In this document: piece after piece, positions 42,815-53,673 of the stretch
Layout of the letters: the number at the start of each line of letters is the position of its first letter
Position numbering within the stretch: the stretch's first letter is position 1
From: Pseudomonas sp. Irchel s3h14
GTDB taxonomy: Bacteria > Pseudomonadota > Gammaproteobacteria > Pseudomonadales > Pseudomonadaceae
Reading direction: 5' to 3'
Assembly: GCF_900187425.1 (NCBI RefSeq)
Contig: NZ_FYDJ01000005.1
Location: 1-64,000, forward strand
DNA length: 64,000 nucleotides
The notes under the pieces: model-generated
The model's database searches: none
What the model saw: only the letters and a program-made list of their open reading frames with translations
What the model was told of the DNA's origin: nothing
Position numbers and translations under genes: made by a program

Positions 42815-43708
42815 ATGACCGCTGACAGCTACGACCAACTCGCGATCTTTTCGGCCGTGGCACAGGAGCGCAGTTTCACCCGCGCGGCAGCCAAACTGGG
42901 CATGTCACAGCCGGCCTTGAGCCGGGCCATGCGTCAGTTGGAGGAACGACTGGGCGTCAGGTTACTTGCTCGCACCACTCGCAGCGTATCCCCCACGGAA
43001 GCGGGCGAGCATCTGCTGCGAGTGATCGCCCCCAGATTCGAAGAGATCGACAACGAGCTGGCATTGCTCAGCGAATTCCGTGACAAGCCTTCAGGCAAAC
43101 TGCGTATCACGGCAGGCGAGCATTCTGCGATCACGATCCTGCATCCCGTGCTCGCAAAGCTGCTGCCCGACAATCCCGATCTCAAGATCGAGATCATCGT
43201 CGATTACGGCCTGACCGACATCGTGGCTGAAGGCTTCGACGCCGGCGTCCGGTTGGGTGAGCAGGTCGCCAAGGACATGATCGCGATGCGTATCGGCCCC
43301 GACATGCGCATGGCAGTGGTCAGCTCCCCAGAGTATTTCGCTCGGTATCCGAAGCCAAAAATCCCGAGCGATCTCATGCAGCACAACTGCATCACACTGC
43401 GCATGCCGACTTATGGTGGCCTCTTCCTCTGGGAGTTCGAGAAGAACGGGCAAGAATTGAAAGTACGCGTGGAAGGCCAATTGGTGTTCAACAACATTGC
43501 CATGCGCCTGGAGGCCGCCCTCCAGGGGTTGGGGCTGGCTTATATGCCAGAAGACCTGGTGCAGGAGCATGTTGCACAGGGTCGGTTGATTCGCGTACTC
43601 GCGGATTGGTGCGAGCCATTCTCGGGATACCACCTCTACTATCCAAGCCGACGCCAGAGTTCACCCGCCTTTACGTTGCTGCGTGAAGCCCTGCGCTATT
43701 CCAGCTGA
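42815..43708 (+). CDS. LysR-type regulator
   Basis: A 297-residue LysR protein. The HTH is at about residues 8-66 (FSAVAQERSFTRAAAKLGMSQPALSRAMRQLEERLG). The C-terminal domain (LRITAGEHSAITILHPVL) is of the CrgA-like group. It converges with the exported-protein genes to its right; it may regulate them, since it lies at the end of that set. Confidence 0.8.
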   Translation: MTADSYDQLAIFSAVAQERSFTRAAAKLGMSQPALSRAMRQLEERLGVRLLARTTRSVSPTEAGEHLLRVIAPRFEEIDNELALLSEFRDKPSGKLRITAGEHSAITILHPVLAKLLPDNPDLKIEIIVDYGLTDIVAEGFDAGVRLGEQVAKDMIAMRIGPDMRMAVVSSPEYFARYPKPKIPSDLMQHNCITLRMPTYGGLFLWEFEKNGQELKVRVEGQLVFNNIAMRLEAALQGLGLAYMPEDLVQEHVAQGRLIRVLADWCEPFSGYHLYYPSRRQSSPAFTLLREALRYSS

Positions 43709-43744
43709 CAGGCCTGCGCGCTTGACCGGTGGCCGATCCCTGAC

Positions 43745-44926
43745 TCACGGCCGCCCGGCCGTTTCAGCCAGATGTTTGTCCAGCGCCTCGCCGGCACGCT
43801 TGGCCGCATCAGCGTCACCTTGGTCGGCCAGTACCTGAGCGAGTTGACGCAATTGCGCAGCGCTCAGACCTACCCTCATGCTGGCGGCCATGTGCGAACG
43901 CAGTTGCGGCTCCACACCGGGCGTGGCGGCCAGCGCTGCAACCGTAGCCAGTTCACGACTTTGCCAATCGAGGTTGTCTCGCTCGAAGATGTCGCCGAAC
44001 AAATGCGCCTGCAAATATTGATTGATGACAGGTGCAAAGTCGAACAGCGGGCCCTGGACGGGTGCACCGGAAATGCGGGTCTGATTGGCCTTGCCCACGA
44101 CCAGCAATTCAGCGCCGGTTGGAATGACACGACCGGGCTCGCGCCCCGGATCATCCTGAATGCCGCGTTGTTTGCGTGCGTCCACCACTTTCATCAGCTC
44201 GCCGAGTGCGTTGAGACTGCGAGGGAAGCCGGTGTAAGCGTAGAGCTGCACCAGTATTTCCTTCGCCTCGCTGACGGTCAGCCCCGCATCCAGCCCCTTG
44301 TTCAAGGCAGCATTGAGCATGGGCATGTTGCTTGTGGCCATGGAGGCTGCAATCAACGGGATAGCCTGCTGCTTGGCTGACAGCACCTCGGAAACGGCAT
44401 GTTCGGCAGACGTTGCTTGCGACGTCGCCGAACTTTGTGCGTTGTTTGGGTAATCGGTGACTTTCTCCAGCCATTGCACACTTTTGCCATCCACCACGCC
44501 GGTCACAGCCAGGTGAGTCATGGCGCTTGTCGGTGCGGCACCGTGCCAGTGCTTGACGCCCGGTGGGCAGACGATCACGTCTCCCGGACGGATTTCCTGC
44601 ACGGGCTTGCCCCATTCCTGAGCCAGGCCCACACCTGCGATCACCACCAATCGCTGGCCTGCTGGATGGGTATGCCAGGCCGAACGCGCGCCCGGCTCGA
44701 AGGTAACGTAGGCGCCGGATGCATTGATTTCGCCAGTGGCGGGAAACAAGGGATCGACGCGCACCCGCCCGGAGAAATAATCCGCCGGCCCCGCCGTCGA
44801 AGCCTGTGTACCGGCACGTCGGATCTGCTGGGCAGCCTGGGACTCACTGACATTGTCTGCTTGTCCGGCGGCGCTGGCGAAGGGCGTCGCGGCGCACATC
44901 GCGATCCCCAATAGGGTTTTGTTCAT
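43745..44926 (-). CDS. Exported cupin-carboxymuconolactone decarboxylase fusion
   Basis: A 393-residue protein with a signal peptide (about 1-19, ending FASA), a cupin domain (TFEPGARSAWHTHPAGQ near residue 75 and GVKHWHG near 120, the two His-rich cupin motifs), and two carboxymuconolactone-decarboxylase-like AhpD folds in the C-terminal half (about 185-390). The export of a CMD domain with a cupin is unusual. Function unknown; peroxide or quinone detoxification or a lactone step could be considered. It lies 18 bp from the hydrolase gene upstream. Confidence 0.75.
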   Translation of the reverse strand: MNKTLLGIAMCAATPFASAAGQADNVSESQAAQQIRRAGTQASTAGPADYFSGRVRVDPLFPATGEINASGAYVTFEPGARSAWHTHPAGQRLVVIAGVGLAQEWGKPVQEIRPGDVIVCPPGVKHWHGAAPTSAMTHLAVTGVVDGKSVQWLEKVTDYPNNAQSSATSQATSAEHAVSEVLSAKQQAIPLIAASMATSNMPMLNAALNKGLDAGLTVSEAKEILVQLYAYTGFPRSLNALGELMKVVDARKQRGIQDDPGREPGRVIPTGAELLVVGKANQTRISGAPVQGPLFDFAPVINQYLQAHLFGDIFERDNLDWQSRELATVAALAATPGVEPQLRSHMAASMRVGLSAAQLRQLAQVLADQGDADAAKRAGEALDKHLAETAGRP

Positions 44927-44944
44927 GATGACGGCTCCTTGAAT

Positions 44945-46000
44945 TTAGAGCGTTCTGGCGTAAAACGCGGTCAGCTGGTCCATTGCGACGTCCACATAGG
45001 CAGGCACCCAGTAAGTTTCAATATGGGTCGCGCCATCGATCTTGACCAATGACTTGTCTTTCGTACTGGAGGCCTTGGAAAAGGCTTGCTCAGACATGTA
45101 CAGGCTGTCGGCCTTGCTGCCCGCAATCATCAGCAATGGCTTGTCGATCAGTTCGATCTGGTCCGTTGCATCGAAGCTCATCAAGTCCAGCAAACTGCTC
45201 AAGGTGTATCTGAAGGTCGAGTTAGGGTGAGCATGGGTTTTGCCGTAATACTCAAAACCCTGCCGATACAGATCAAACGGCAATTTGGCGATCTGCTCGT
45301 CCGTCAGCCTGGCATCCCCGGTGTAGAGAATTTCCTCGCCGGCCGCTTCTTGGGCGCGGGCAGCGGAAGCTTGCTGCAAGCGCTCCTGGACCGTGGACAG
45401 TTGCGAATCCCGGTAGCCATTACGGCGAACCAGCCCTGAGTTGAACATGCTCAAGGTTGCGATCGACTGGAATCGCTTGTCGGTTTGCGCCGCCTTCAAT
45501 GAATAGCCGCCACCGCCGCAGATGCCGAGCAAGCCCAAACGCGTACTGTCGACGCCGGGGTAGCGGGCGATGAAATCCGCCATGCCGTGGATGTCCTCGA
45601 TGCGATACGCGGGTTTATCGACGTTACGCGGCTGACCGCCGCTGGCGCCCTGATACGCCGCATCCGCAGTGATCGTAATGTAGCCCTGATCTGCCAGGCG
45701 CTGGGCATACAGGCCTGCAACCTGCTCCTTCACCCCGCCATTGGGATGCGCCACCACGACAACCGGATATTTCTTCGCCGAGTCATAGTTCGCCGGGGTG
45801 TAAACGTTGGCGGAAATGTCCAGTCCATTGAGCTTGTAGGTGACCGGATGGAGGTTGACCTTGCCCGGCTCGTTCTTCGTCAGTGCGCCACCGTAGGTCA
45901 ATGTGAAGGGGTTCTGCTTGTAGTCCGCGGCCTCAACTTCGGCTGCCGATATACCGATTATTGCGGCCAGAACGGTGGCCTTTATCGTGGTTCGCGTCAT
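44945..46000 (-). CDS. Exported dienelactone-hydrolase-like protein
   Basis: A 351-residue alpha/beta hydrolase with a signal peptide ending VEAA near residue 25. The nucleophile elbow is LGICGGGG with Cys161 rather than Ser, as in dienelactone hydrolases. A His follows in THIETYW near the C-terminus. It could open a lactone or ester in the periplasm. Second of three minus-strand genes for exported proteins. Confidence 0.75.
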   Translation of the reverse strand: MTRTTIKATVLAAIIGISAAEVEAADYKQNPFTLTYGGALTKNEPGKVNLHPVTYKLNGLDISANVYTPANYDSAKKYPVVVVAHPNGGVKEQVAGLYAQRLADQGYITITADAAYQGASGGQPRNVDKPAYRIEDIHGMADFIARYPGVDSTRLGLLGICGGGGYSLKAAQTDKRFQSIATLSMFNSGLVRRNGYRDSQLSTVQERLQQASAARAQEAAGEEILYTGDARLTDEQIAKLPFDLYRQGFEYYGKTHAHPNSTFRYTLSSLLDLMSFDATDQIELIDKPLLMIAGSKADSLYMSEQAFSKASSTKDKSLVKIDGATHIETYWVPAYVDVAMDQLTAFYARTL

Positions 46001-46060
46001 ATGAATAATCCTGCCTATTGCGACTTCTGAGGAGCTCGGCGGCCATCGCCGGGCTCGTTT

Positions 46061-47155
46061 TCAATCCAGGTCTTTCTCTGCGAGAAACTTCGAAACCAGA
46101 TCCGCGATCTCGACATTGTTGAGGTCCGAGAAGGGAAAGTGGGAATTGCCCTTGATCCCGATCTCAGGCAAATGGATCAGCCTTACATCACCGCCATACC
46201 GGTTCACGGCGTCTCGCCACAGGCGCGCCATCTCAAGCCGGGCGCGCCAGCTGTCTTGCGCGGGCAGACGCACCGGTTTTTCGGGGATGTTGTCGCCATA
46301 GAAGATGACGATGGGGATGCGGGTCAGCGCTTCGAACTGCGCCTTGGATACGACCTGCGCCGAGAGTGTGTCGAATGCACTGGGGATCGGCACCGGGGCT
46401 TCACCTTCGGGAAACACGAAGCTGCTGCCCGGCTCGAACGCCACAATGGCCCGCACATTACGGCTCTTGATCGCTGTCAGCCAACCGGGCCCGCCACCTT
46501 GCGAGTGGGTAAACAGAATGGCCGGGCCAGTCTTTTCCAGCAGCGCAGACACGCCATCGGAAACCACATCAATGTCATAAGGACCGGTATTGGGCGTCAT
46601 CGAGCGGAAGAATTGCTCCAGCGCCTCCTGCTCACGTGGAAACTGACTGCCCTCGAAGCTGTTTGGCCACACACCAATGCGGAACTGGTTAAACCACAGT
46701 TGCTCGTCCGCCACTGGTTTGATTGTGGTTTCAACCAGACTGCGTCCCGCATCGCCACGGCGCGGCTGGTCGATCAGGTAGGTGGAAAAGCCGCGACGCA
46801 GGAAGATGTTCTGGAACCCTTCTCGACCATCCGCCGTCGTCTCCCAGGACTTCGCGGACTGCCCTGCACCATGCAACATGACAATCGGGAGCGGGCGAGC
46901 GTCGACCGGAATCTGGTAGAACGCATACACGTGATCGCCATGATAGGTTTGGCCATCAGGCTTCATCGGTGTGTACGGATCAAAGACACCCGGTTGGGTC
47001 ATCATTCCGCCGCCGGCCATCAGGCTTCCCTGTTTATCGATGATCAGCGGACTGCGATCGCCCGCCTCCACGACCGCAGCGGTGCACAGAGCAAAACAAA
47101 GAGTGCCCGCCTTCGCTACGGCGGGCATGCACTTGCGGATGATGTGCTGGGTCAT
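46061..47155 (-). CDS. Exported alpha/beta hydrolase
   Basis: A 364-residue alpha/beta hydrolase. A signal peptide ends near residue 31 (AAVVEAG), LHGAGQSAKSWE gives the oxyanion loop, FTHSQGGGPG the Ser nucleophile, YGDNI the likely Asp region, and GNSHFPFSD the His. It has the shape of secreted esterases of the dienelactone/lipase group. First gene of the minus-strand set, 90 bp after the palindrome at 47246. Confidence 0.75.
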   Translation of the reverse strand: MTQHIIRKCMPAVAKAGTLCFALCTAAVVEAGDRSPLIIDKQGSLMAGGGMMTQPGVFDPYTPMKPDGQTYHGDHVYAFYQIPVDARPLPIVMLHGAGQSAKSWETTADGREGFQNIFLRRGFSTYLIDQPRRGDAGRSLVETTIKPVADEQLWFNQFRIGVWPNSFEGSQFPREQEALEQFFRSMTPNTGPYDIDVVSDGVSALLEKTGPAILFTHSQGGGPGWLTAIKSRNVRAIVAFEPGSSFVFPEGEAPVPIPSAFDTLSAQVVSKAQFEALTRIPIVIFYGDNIPEKPVRLPAQDSWRARLEMARLWRDAVNRYGGDVRLIHLPEIGIKGNSHFPFSDLNNVEIADLVSKFLAEKDLD

Positions 47156-47245
47156 GGATTGCTCTCGGCTTGTATTCGCAGAGAAGCAACTTACCCTTCG
47201 ACTATTGATTGATAAACAGCACTAATCGGATAGCACTAATATCAG

Positions 47246-47263
47246 AATCACATAAATGTGATT
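47246..47263. promoter_or_regulatory. Perfect palindrome AATCACAT-AA-ATGTGATT
   Basis: 8-bp arms without mismatch separated by AA, 90 bp upstream of the hydrolase start at 47155 and 71 bp from the cusF stop. A nearby direct repeat AGCACTAAT (47218 and 47232) adds to the impression of a control region. The binding protein is unknown. Confidence 0.5.
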
Positions 47264-47334
47264 TATGAGCCAAAACCTTGCCATAAGCAGCAATGGCGGC
47301 TGGAGACGGCCCGGGCACTTCCACCACCGCTATC

Positions 47335-47685
47335 TCACTTTTTTATTGAAACAATCGCCGCTCTGCCACCCTCGACTCGAAATGAAAACGACACTCGGTC
47401 TCCTGCCGTCAGCCCTGTCAGCTGATCTTCCTTCACGGAAAAGGCCATGGTCATCGGCGGCCATTGCACAGCTGGAACAGCGCCGTGAGAGATGGTCACC
47501 GTATGCTTCACAGTATCGATAGCCTTGATCGTTCCGTCGGCGGTGGCGACTGGAGCCTGCGTTGTTTCCTGCTTCATCTGCATGCCCTCCATTCCGTCCA
47601 TTTTCATGCCCGGCATATCCTCTGCGTGGGCCGAAAGAGACAGCGTAAATACGGTGCTTGCAACTGCAATCAGGGTCAGTTTCAT
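47335..47685 (-). CDS. cusF: Periplasmic copper chaperone CusF-like
   Basis: A 116-residue protein. Signal peptide ends SAHA at about residue 21. The mature part starts with a Met-rich stretch ([14 protein letters not shown]), and the CusF fold follows with [18 protein letters not shown] and WPPMTMAF (the Trp and Met that bind Cu(I)/Ag(I)). It delivers copper or silver to the CusCBA pump. Its start overlaps the cusA stop. Confidence 0.85.
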   Translation of the reverse strand: MKLTLIAVASTVFTLSLSAHAEDMPGMKMDGMEGMQMKQETTQAPVATADGTIKAIDTVKHTVTISHGAVPAVQWPPMTMAFSVKEDQLTGLTAGDRVSFSFRVEGGRAAIVSIKK

Positions 47686-50600
47686 ACGACTTTTCCTTGA
47701 GGGTTGATAGGTTCAACCGAGAGGTGCCGGCGACGCATCAGACGATAGGCCGCCGGAATGACAAACAGGGAAAGCAAGGGTGCCGTGACCATGCCGCCGA
47801 CCATGGGTGCAGCAATTCTGCTCATCACTTCGCTGCCGGTCCCGCTGCCCAGCAAGATGGGTAACAAGCCAGCAATGATGACGGCTACGGTCATGGCCTT
47901 GGGTCGAACACGCTGCACGGCGCCTTCACGAATCGCCGCAACCAGACCGCGCTCAGTGCGGTCGCCGAGGTCTTCACGTTCGGCCCAGGCGTTCTTCAGG
48001 TAGAGCAGCATGATCACGCCAAACTCGGCGGAAACACCGGCCAAGGCGATAAAGCCGACCCCGGTGGCGACTGACAAATTGAATCCCAATAGATAGAGGA
48101 ACCATGCCCCGCCCGTGAGAGCGAATGGCAGTGTGGCCATGATCAGCAGGGCCTCATCGAAGCGGGCAAAAGTCAGGTAGAGCAGCACGAAGATGATCAA
48201 CAGCGTGGCAGGCACCACCAGTTTGAGTCGTGCGTTGGCCCTTTCGAGAAACTCGAACTGTCCCGAGTAGCTCAGGCTCATGCCGGGCTGCAACTTGACC
48301 TGCTCGTTGACCACCCTGCGCAGATCGGCGACTACCGAGGCAATGTCCCGGCCACGCACGTCGATGTAAACCCAACCAGAGGGTCGTGCGTTCTCGCTCT
48401 TGAGCATCGGCGGACCGTCCGTGACTTTGACCTTCGCCACTGTGCCAAGGGTGATCTGGCTCCCTAGCGGGGTATAGATCGGCAATTGCTCCAAGGCACC
48501 GAGCGAGTCACGCCACTCCCGTGGGTAACGCACGTTGATCGGGAAGCGTGCGAGCCCTTCAATGGTCTCGCCGACATTTTCACCGCCGATAGCGCCGGCC
48601 ACGATGGACTGCACATCGGCGATATTCAGCCCGTAGCGGGCGGCGGCTTTACGGTCGATATCCACATCGATGTAGCGGCCACCGGTCAGTCGCTCGGCCA
48701 GAGCCGAACTGACGCCGGGGACTCCCTTGGCCACTCGCTCGACCGCCTGGGTGGCCACATCGATCTCCGTCAGGTTGGTGCCGGCAACTTTCACTCCGAT
48801 GGGACTCTTGATCCCCGTAGCCAGCATGTCGATACGGTTACGAATCGGTGGTATCCAGATATTCGTCAGCCCAGGGACTCGTACCACTCGATCCAGTTCT
48901 TCCACTAACTTTTCCTGGGTCATGCCTGGACGCCATTGCTCGTGCGGCTTGAACTGGATCGTGGTTTCGAACATCTCCAGCGGTGCGGGGTCGGTGGCGG
49001 TTTCAGCGCGCCCCGCTTTACCGAAGACGTGTTCGACCTCTGGCACGGTCTTGATCAGACGGTCAGTCTGTTGCAGCAGTTGTGCCGCTTTCTGCGCTGA
49101 CAATCCCGGCAGAGCGGAAGGCATATAGAGCAGGTCGCCCTCGTCCAACGGGGGGAGAAACTCGCCACCCAAGCGAGACATTGGCCATAGCGCACTGGCA
49201 AAAACCAATAGCGCCACCAGCAGCGTGATCTTTGGTCGACGCAAGACTGCATCCAGGGCTGGCTGATAGATCCGAATCAACCACCGGTTCAACGGGTTCT
49301 GATATTCACTGGGAATTCGTCCTCGAATCCAGTAGCCCATCAGCACCGGCACCAAGGTCACTGACAATCCCGCCGCTGCGGCCATGGCGTAGGTCTTGGT
49401 GAAAGCCAAAGGACCGAACAGCCGTCCCTCCTGAGCTTCGAGTGTGAACACCGGAATGAACGACAGAGTTATGATCAACAAACAGAAGAACAGCGCCGGG
49501 CCTACCTCTGCCGCTGCTTCGGTCATTACATGCCAATGACGTTCACCCTTTAGTTCTTCCCCCGGATTGGCCGCGTGCCAAGCCTCAATCTTCTTGTGGG
49601 CGTTCTCGATCATCACCACGGCCGCATCGACCATGGCGCCGATGGCGATGGCTATCCCGCCCAAGGACATGATGTTGGCGTTGATGCCCTGGTAACGCAT
49701 GACAATGAAGGCAATCAGCACCCCCACCGGCAGCGAAATGATCGCCACCAGGGATGAGCGCAGGTGCCAGAGGAAGATCCCGCAGACCAGCGCGACGACG
49801 ATGAACTCTTCGATTAGCTTGTGGCTGAGATTTTCCACAGCGCGATCGATCAGCTTGCTACGGTCGTAGGTGGTGACGATTTCCACCCCGGCCGGCAGAC
49901 TGCTTTTCAGTTCGTCGAGCTTGGTCTTGACCGCCGCAATGGTCTCGCGAGCATTCTTGCCGCTGCGCAAAATCACCACGCCGCCGACGGTCTCGCCTTC
50001 GCCATCGAGTTCAGCAATGCCACGCCGCATTTCCGGTCCCAACTGAATCGTGGCGACATCGCCAAGGGTTACCGGCACTCCTCCCGAAGCCAGCTTGAGC
50101 GGGATCGCCCGAAAGTCATTGAGCGTCTTCAGGTAGCCGGAAGCACGCACGATAAACTCGGTCTCTGCCATCTCCAGCACCGCGCCACCGGTTTCCTGAT
50201 TGGCCTTGCCGATAGCTTCGGTCACCTCAGCCTGAGTGATACCGAGGCTGGCCAGTTTGAGGGGATCAAGCTGGACCTGGTACTGCTTGACCATGCCGCC
50301 CACGGTGGCCACTTCCGCAACGTTGGGCAGGGTCTTGAGTTCGAACTTGAGGAACCAGTCCTGAAGTGCGCGTAGCTGCGCCAGATCGTGTCCTCCACTG
50401 CGATCCACCAGTGCGTACTGATAGATCCAGCCCACTCCCGTTGCATCCGGCCCCAACGCCGGCTTGGCGCTGGCCGGCAACCGACTTTGTATTTGGCTCA
50501 GATACTCCAACACCCGAGAGCGGGCCCAGTACAAGTCAGTGCCGTCTTCAAACAGCACGTACACGAAGCTGTCACCGAAGAAGGAAAAACCACGCACCGT

Positions 50601-50840
50601 CTTGGCTCCCGGCACCGAGAGCATGGTGGTGGCCAACGGATAGGTCACCTGGTTCTCGACAATTTGCGGCGCTTGTCCCGGAAAAGGGGTGCGGATGATC
50701 ACCTGAACATCCGAGAGATCTGGCAGCGCATCGATAGGCGTGCTCTGCACCGACCAAATGCCCCAAGCCGTGACAAACAGCGTCGCCAGTAGCACCAGGA
50801 ATCGGTTGGCCACTGACCAACGAATCAGGGCAGCGATCAT
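47682..50840 (-). CDS. cusA: Copper/silver efflux RND pump CusA
   Basis: A 1052-residue heavy-metal RND transporter. [20 protein letters not shown] at the start, [42 protein letters not shown] in the proton-relay part and the repeated TM blocks are typical of CzcA/CusA proteins. Met-rich positions in the periplasmic part and the CusF partner favour Cu(I)/Ag(I) as substrate. Full length. Confidence 0.92.
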   Translation of the reverse strand: MIAALIRWSVANRFLVLLATLFVTAWGIWSVQSTPIDALPDLSDVQVIIRTPFPGQAPQIVENQVTYPLATTMLSVPGAKTVRGFSFFGDSFVYVLFEDGTDLYWARSRVLEYLSQIQSRLPASAKPALGPDATGVGWIYQYALVDRSGGHDLAQLRALQDWFLKFELKTLPNVAEVATVGGMVKQYQVQLDPLKLASLGITQAEVTEAIGKANQETGGAVLEMAETEFIVRASGYLKTLNDFRAIPLKLASGGVPVTLGDVATIQLGPEMRRGIAELDGEGETVGGVVILRSGKNARETIAAVKTKLDELKSSLPAGVEIVTTYDRSKLIDRAVENLSHKLIEEFIVVALVCGIFLWHLRSSLVAIISLPVGVLIAFIVMRYQGINANIMSLGGIAIAIGAMVDAAVVMIENAHKKIEAWHAANPGEELKGERHWHVMTEAAAEVGPALFFCLLIITLSFIPVFTLEAQEGRLFGPLAFTKTYAMAAAAGLSVTLVPVLMGYWIRGRIPSEYQNPLNRWLIRIYQPALDAVLRRPKITLLVALLVFASALWPMSRLGGEFLPPLDEGDLLYMPSALPGLSAQKAAQLLQQTDRLIKTVPEVEHVFGKAGRAETATDPAPLEMFETTIQFKPHEQWRPGMTQEKLVEELDRVVRVPGLTNIWIPPIRNRIDMLATGIKSPIGVKVAGTNLTEIDVATQAVERVAKGVPGVSSALAERLTGGRYIDVDIDRKAAARYGLNIADVQSIVAGAIGGENVGETIEGLARFPINVRYPREWRDSLGALEQLPIYTPLGSQITLGTVAKVKVTDGPPMLKSENARPSGWVYIDVRGRDIASVVADLRRVVNEQVKLQPGMSLSYSGQFEFLERANARLKLVVPATLLIIFVLLYLTFARFDEALLIMATLPFALTGGAWFLYLLGFNLSVATGVGFIALAGVSAEFGVIMLLYLKNAWAEREDLGDRTERGLVAAIREGAVQRVRPKAMTVAVIIAGLLPILLGSGTGSEVMSRIAAPMVGGMVTAPLLSLFVIPAAYRLMRRRHLSVEPINPQGKVV

Positions 50841-52321
50841 GGCTGGCTCCCCGATTTTTCCAGGAGCTCAACACGCAGGCCGTCGTCGGTCTGACTCACC
50901 GCAACCCGAACCTTGTCACCCGTTTTGAAGCCCTGCATCAGCACCGGGTTGGCGAGTGGGAATGTCATCGTCATGCCAGGCATGCCCAGCGTTTTGAAAG
51001 GTCCATGAGCGAGCGTGACTTCTTTGTCGTTGATCTCAACGATCTGCCCATCCGCTTCATGAAAGCTGGAGGCTGCTGCGCTGGGTGGTGACTCTTCCTC
51101 CGAGCTTGCAACGATGCCCTTGAGACTGGCCTCCGAGTCGAGCAGGAACTGGCCAGAGGTAACCACCCTCTGGCCCTCTTCCAGACCTTTCACTATCGCT
51201 GTCTTGCCGTCGCTTTCCTGCCCGAGTTGCACCGCCACGGGACGGTAGCGGCCAGCGTCTTCGGCGAGCATCACCAGAGCACGTCGGCCCGTGCGAATGA
51301 CGGCCTCGCTCGGCACCCACAACACACTTTTCTCGGTCGAGCGGTTCAGGCGTACCTGCGCGGTCAAACCCGGCCTGAGGCGCCCGTCCGGATTGGGTAG
51401 TTCCACCCGCACACGAAGGGTGCGGCTGTCCGGATTGGTCTCGGGCAAAATCGCGCTGATCTTGCCATTGAGCGTTGTCCCTGGGAGGGCTGGCAGACGC
51501 GCTTCGACCGCCTGCCCCACTGTGATCGATCCGGCATCCGATTCTGGAACGGCCACCGCTAGCCAGACACGGCTCAAGCCATTGACGCGTGCCAACGTAT
51601 CGCCAGTCGCCACGGTCATGCCCGCACGTACGTTCAATTCTTGCAGCACACCGGCAATGGGGCTGGTGAGCGTCAGGTAGGGCTGAACCTTACCGCCACG
51701 CTCTACCTGAGTAATCAGTGTTGCCGGCATCCCTGTGAGTCGTAGTCGCTGGCGGGCCGCAGCCAACAGGTCGGCATCCCCGTTGCGCTTCAGTGCAAGA
51801 AACTCTGTCTGGGCAGCGGCCCACTCAGGCACCAGGATATCCGCCAACGCCGCGTTGGCTTTGAGTACATCGCCGGGAGCATGGGCATAGACCCGCTCCA
51901 CAAAGCCAGTGGTGCGTGCCTGAATCACAGCGACATCACGTTCGTTGAACGCCAAGACACCGGTTACTTCGAGGCTCGACTCAAAGATCCCACGAGTGAC
52001 AGTCGCAAAACGCAGACCTAGATTCTGGGTCAGACCTGGATCGATACTGACGGCCGCGCGGTCCCCTGCGCCACTGGCGTATTGGGGAACCAGTTGCATG
52101 TCCATGAAGGGGGATTTCCCCGGCTTATCGAACTTTTGCTGCGGGTACATGGGGTCGTACCAATACAGAGCCTTGCCTTCATCCGGTGAATTGAGGCGCT
52201 GTTCCGGGGCGGTACCTGGTACTCCGCTCATGCGCTGGTGAGCGAACCAGTAGCCACCGGCAACACCCAATGCCAGCGAGATGCCTACCAGCAATGCCCC
52301 GTTCCATTTTTTAAGGATCAT
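50837..52321 (-). CDS. cusB: Membrane fusion protein CusB
   Basis: A 494-residue periplasmic adaptor. After an N-terminal membrane anchor comes [21 protein letters not shown], then MDMQLVP, the metal-binding segment of CusB proteins. The hairpin and barrel domains follow, and the last 80 residues ([20 protein letters not shown] and MPGMTMTF) form a CusF-like copper-binding domain fused to the C-terminus. So this operon has both a fused and a free CusF. Confidence 0.9.
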   Translation of the reverse strand: MILKKWNGALLVGISLALGVAGGYWFAHQRMSGVPGTAPEQRLNSPDEGKALYWYDPMYPQQKFDKPGKSPFMDMQLVPQYASGAGDRAAVSIDPGLTQNLGLRFATVTRGIFESSLEVTGVLAFNERDVAVIQARTTGFVERVYAHAPGDVLKANAALADILVPEWAAAQTEFLALKRNGDADLLAAARQRLRLTGMPATLITQVERGGKVQPYLTLTSPIAGVLQELNVRAGMTVATGDTLARVNGLSRVWLAVAVPESDAGSITVGQAVEARLPALPGTTLNGKISAILPETNPDSRTLRVRVELPNPDGRLRPGLTAQVRLNRSTEKSVLWVPSEAVIRTGRRALVMLAEDAGRYRPVAVQLGQESDGKTAIVKGLEEGQRVVTSGQFLLDSEASLKGIVASSEEESPPSAAASSFHEADGQIVEINDKEVTLAHGPFKTLGMPGMTMTFPLANPVLMQGFKTGDKVRVAVSQTDDGLRVELLEKSGSQP

Positions 52322-53574
52322 TGGCTGGACTCCCCATAAGCAAAATACAGACGCGCACTGGTCAGCGCTCGCTGCTCTTCCACATCGATCTGTTTGAGAC
52401 GGGCTTCGATGAGTTCACGTCGGGCGGCAACAACGGCGTTCAAATCGCCTTTGCCGGCGCGATAACTCGCCATGCTGAGTTCGACCTTTTCCTTGGCCTG
52501 TGGTAACAGGCTTTCCTGGTTTCGGCGTACGGCACGGTTCAGGCGCTCATAGTCAGCCAGTTCGTTTTCCAGTTGCTGGGTGTGCTCGCGTGACAGGGCT
52601 TCGCGCTCGGCCTCAAGCTGGCTGAGTTCAGCCTGTTTGGCTGCGATTTTGGGGTTTTGGCGCGAGTCAGGAAACAGCGGTAGATCCCAGGAAAATTGCA
52701 CGCTGACCATATCGCCAAACTCACGGCCACGGCGCTGGTAATCCAGTTCCCAGCTCCAGTCCGACTGCTTCTCCGACACGGCTTCACGAACCTTGGCTTG
52801 CGCTTCGCGGGTCATCGGCGCAAACGCTGCCAACTCGGGATGGTGTGGCAGTTTATGGGAGTAACTTGAGGGATCGACGGGCCATTCAGGCAAGCTGCCC
52901 ACAGGCTTGTCGTTGGCAGCCGAGCCAATCCAGCGTTTGAGGGCTGCCTGGGCCTGCGTGCGCTGGCGAGTCAGATCGTCCTGTTGCTCCGCCAGTTGAG
53001 CCGCTTCTTGCTTGGGCGTCACGGCATCGGCGGGTTGAGCACGGCCACCGGCAATCTGGGCCCGGACGGTATCGCTCAGCAGGCGGTTTTCTTTGTAGAC
53101 GTCCTGGAACAGCGCATCTTTGCGTTCAACCGAGTAGCTGCTAATCCAGGCCAACGCTGTGGACTGGCGTACCTTCAGACGTTCGACTCGACGCTCCGCA
53201 GCGGCGCGATCAATGGCCGCATCGGCGACCTCGATGCGCGCTTTGCGCTTGTCGCTGTTGGGCATTTCTTGCCTGACCCCGACCATTTGCATAGTCATGA
53301 AGTCCTGGTCGAAGCTCCAGCGATCCGGACCGCCAATGGGGTAGTTCTGCACACCCAGCAGCAGTTTGGGGTCAGGTAGCTCACCGGCTGGAATAGCCGC
53401 GCTGCTGGCAGCCTGAATTTTGGCGTCTTGTGCGGTCAGCGACGGTGCATTGTTTTCGGCCAGCCGCAACGCTTCATCGAGTGTCAATGCGCCAGCTAAG
53501 CTCGGCAATGCCAATACGCTTGCCGCCAGACCGGCCACGAGGGACCAACCTGTGCAATAGCACTTGGAGTTCAT
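52318..53574 (-). CDS. cusC: Outer-membrane channel CusC
   Basis: A 418-residue TolC-family protein. The signal peptide ends near residue 30 (LPSLAGA), then LTLDEALRLAENNAPSL starts the first coiled coil. The helices are repeated twice as in TolC. ATG 53574 is preceded by AGGA at nine bases; an upstream ATG at 53595 lacks that. Forms the tripartite pump with CusB and CusA. Confidence 0.85.
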   Translation of the reverse strand: MNSKCYCTGWSLVAGLAASVLALPSLAGALTLDEALRLAENNAPSLTAQDAKIQAASSAAIPAGELPDPKLLLGVQNYPIGGPDRWSFDQDFMTMQMVGVRQEMPNSDKRKARIEVADAAIDRAAAERRVERLKVRQSTALAWISSYSVERKDALFQDVYKENRLLSDTVRAQIAGGRAQPADAVTPKQEAAQLAEQQDDLTRQRTQAQAALKRWIGSAANDKPVGSLPEWPVDPSSYSHKLPHHPELAAFAPMTREAQAKVREAVSEKQSDWSWELDYQRRGREFGDMVSVQFSWDLPLFPDSRQNPKIAAKQAELSQLEAEREALSREHTQQLENELADYERLNRAVRRNQESLLPQAKEKVELSMASYRAGKGDLNAVVAARRELIEARLKQIDVEEQRALTSARLYFAYGESSQ

Positions 53575-53673
53575 GTTTACGATTCCTGTGATCATCCACT
53601 GCGCGCGGCAAAAGACACGCGCGCAGCTAGTCCATCCCGCTAATGCGGAAAGAGGCTCAATGTGGGACAGGAA

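Noticed and set aside
47265..47522. 85-codon frame opposite cusF
   Set aside because: Antisense to a clear CusF gene; starts directly at the palindrome without a Shine-Dalgarno sequence.
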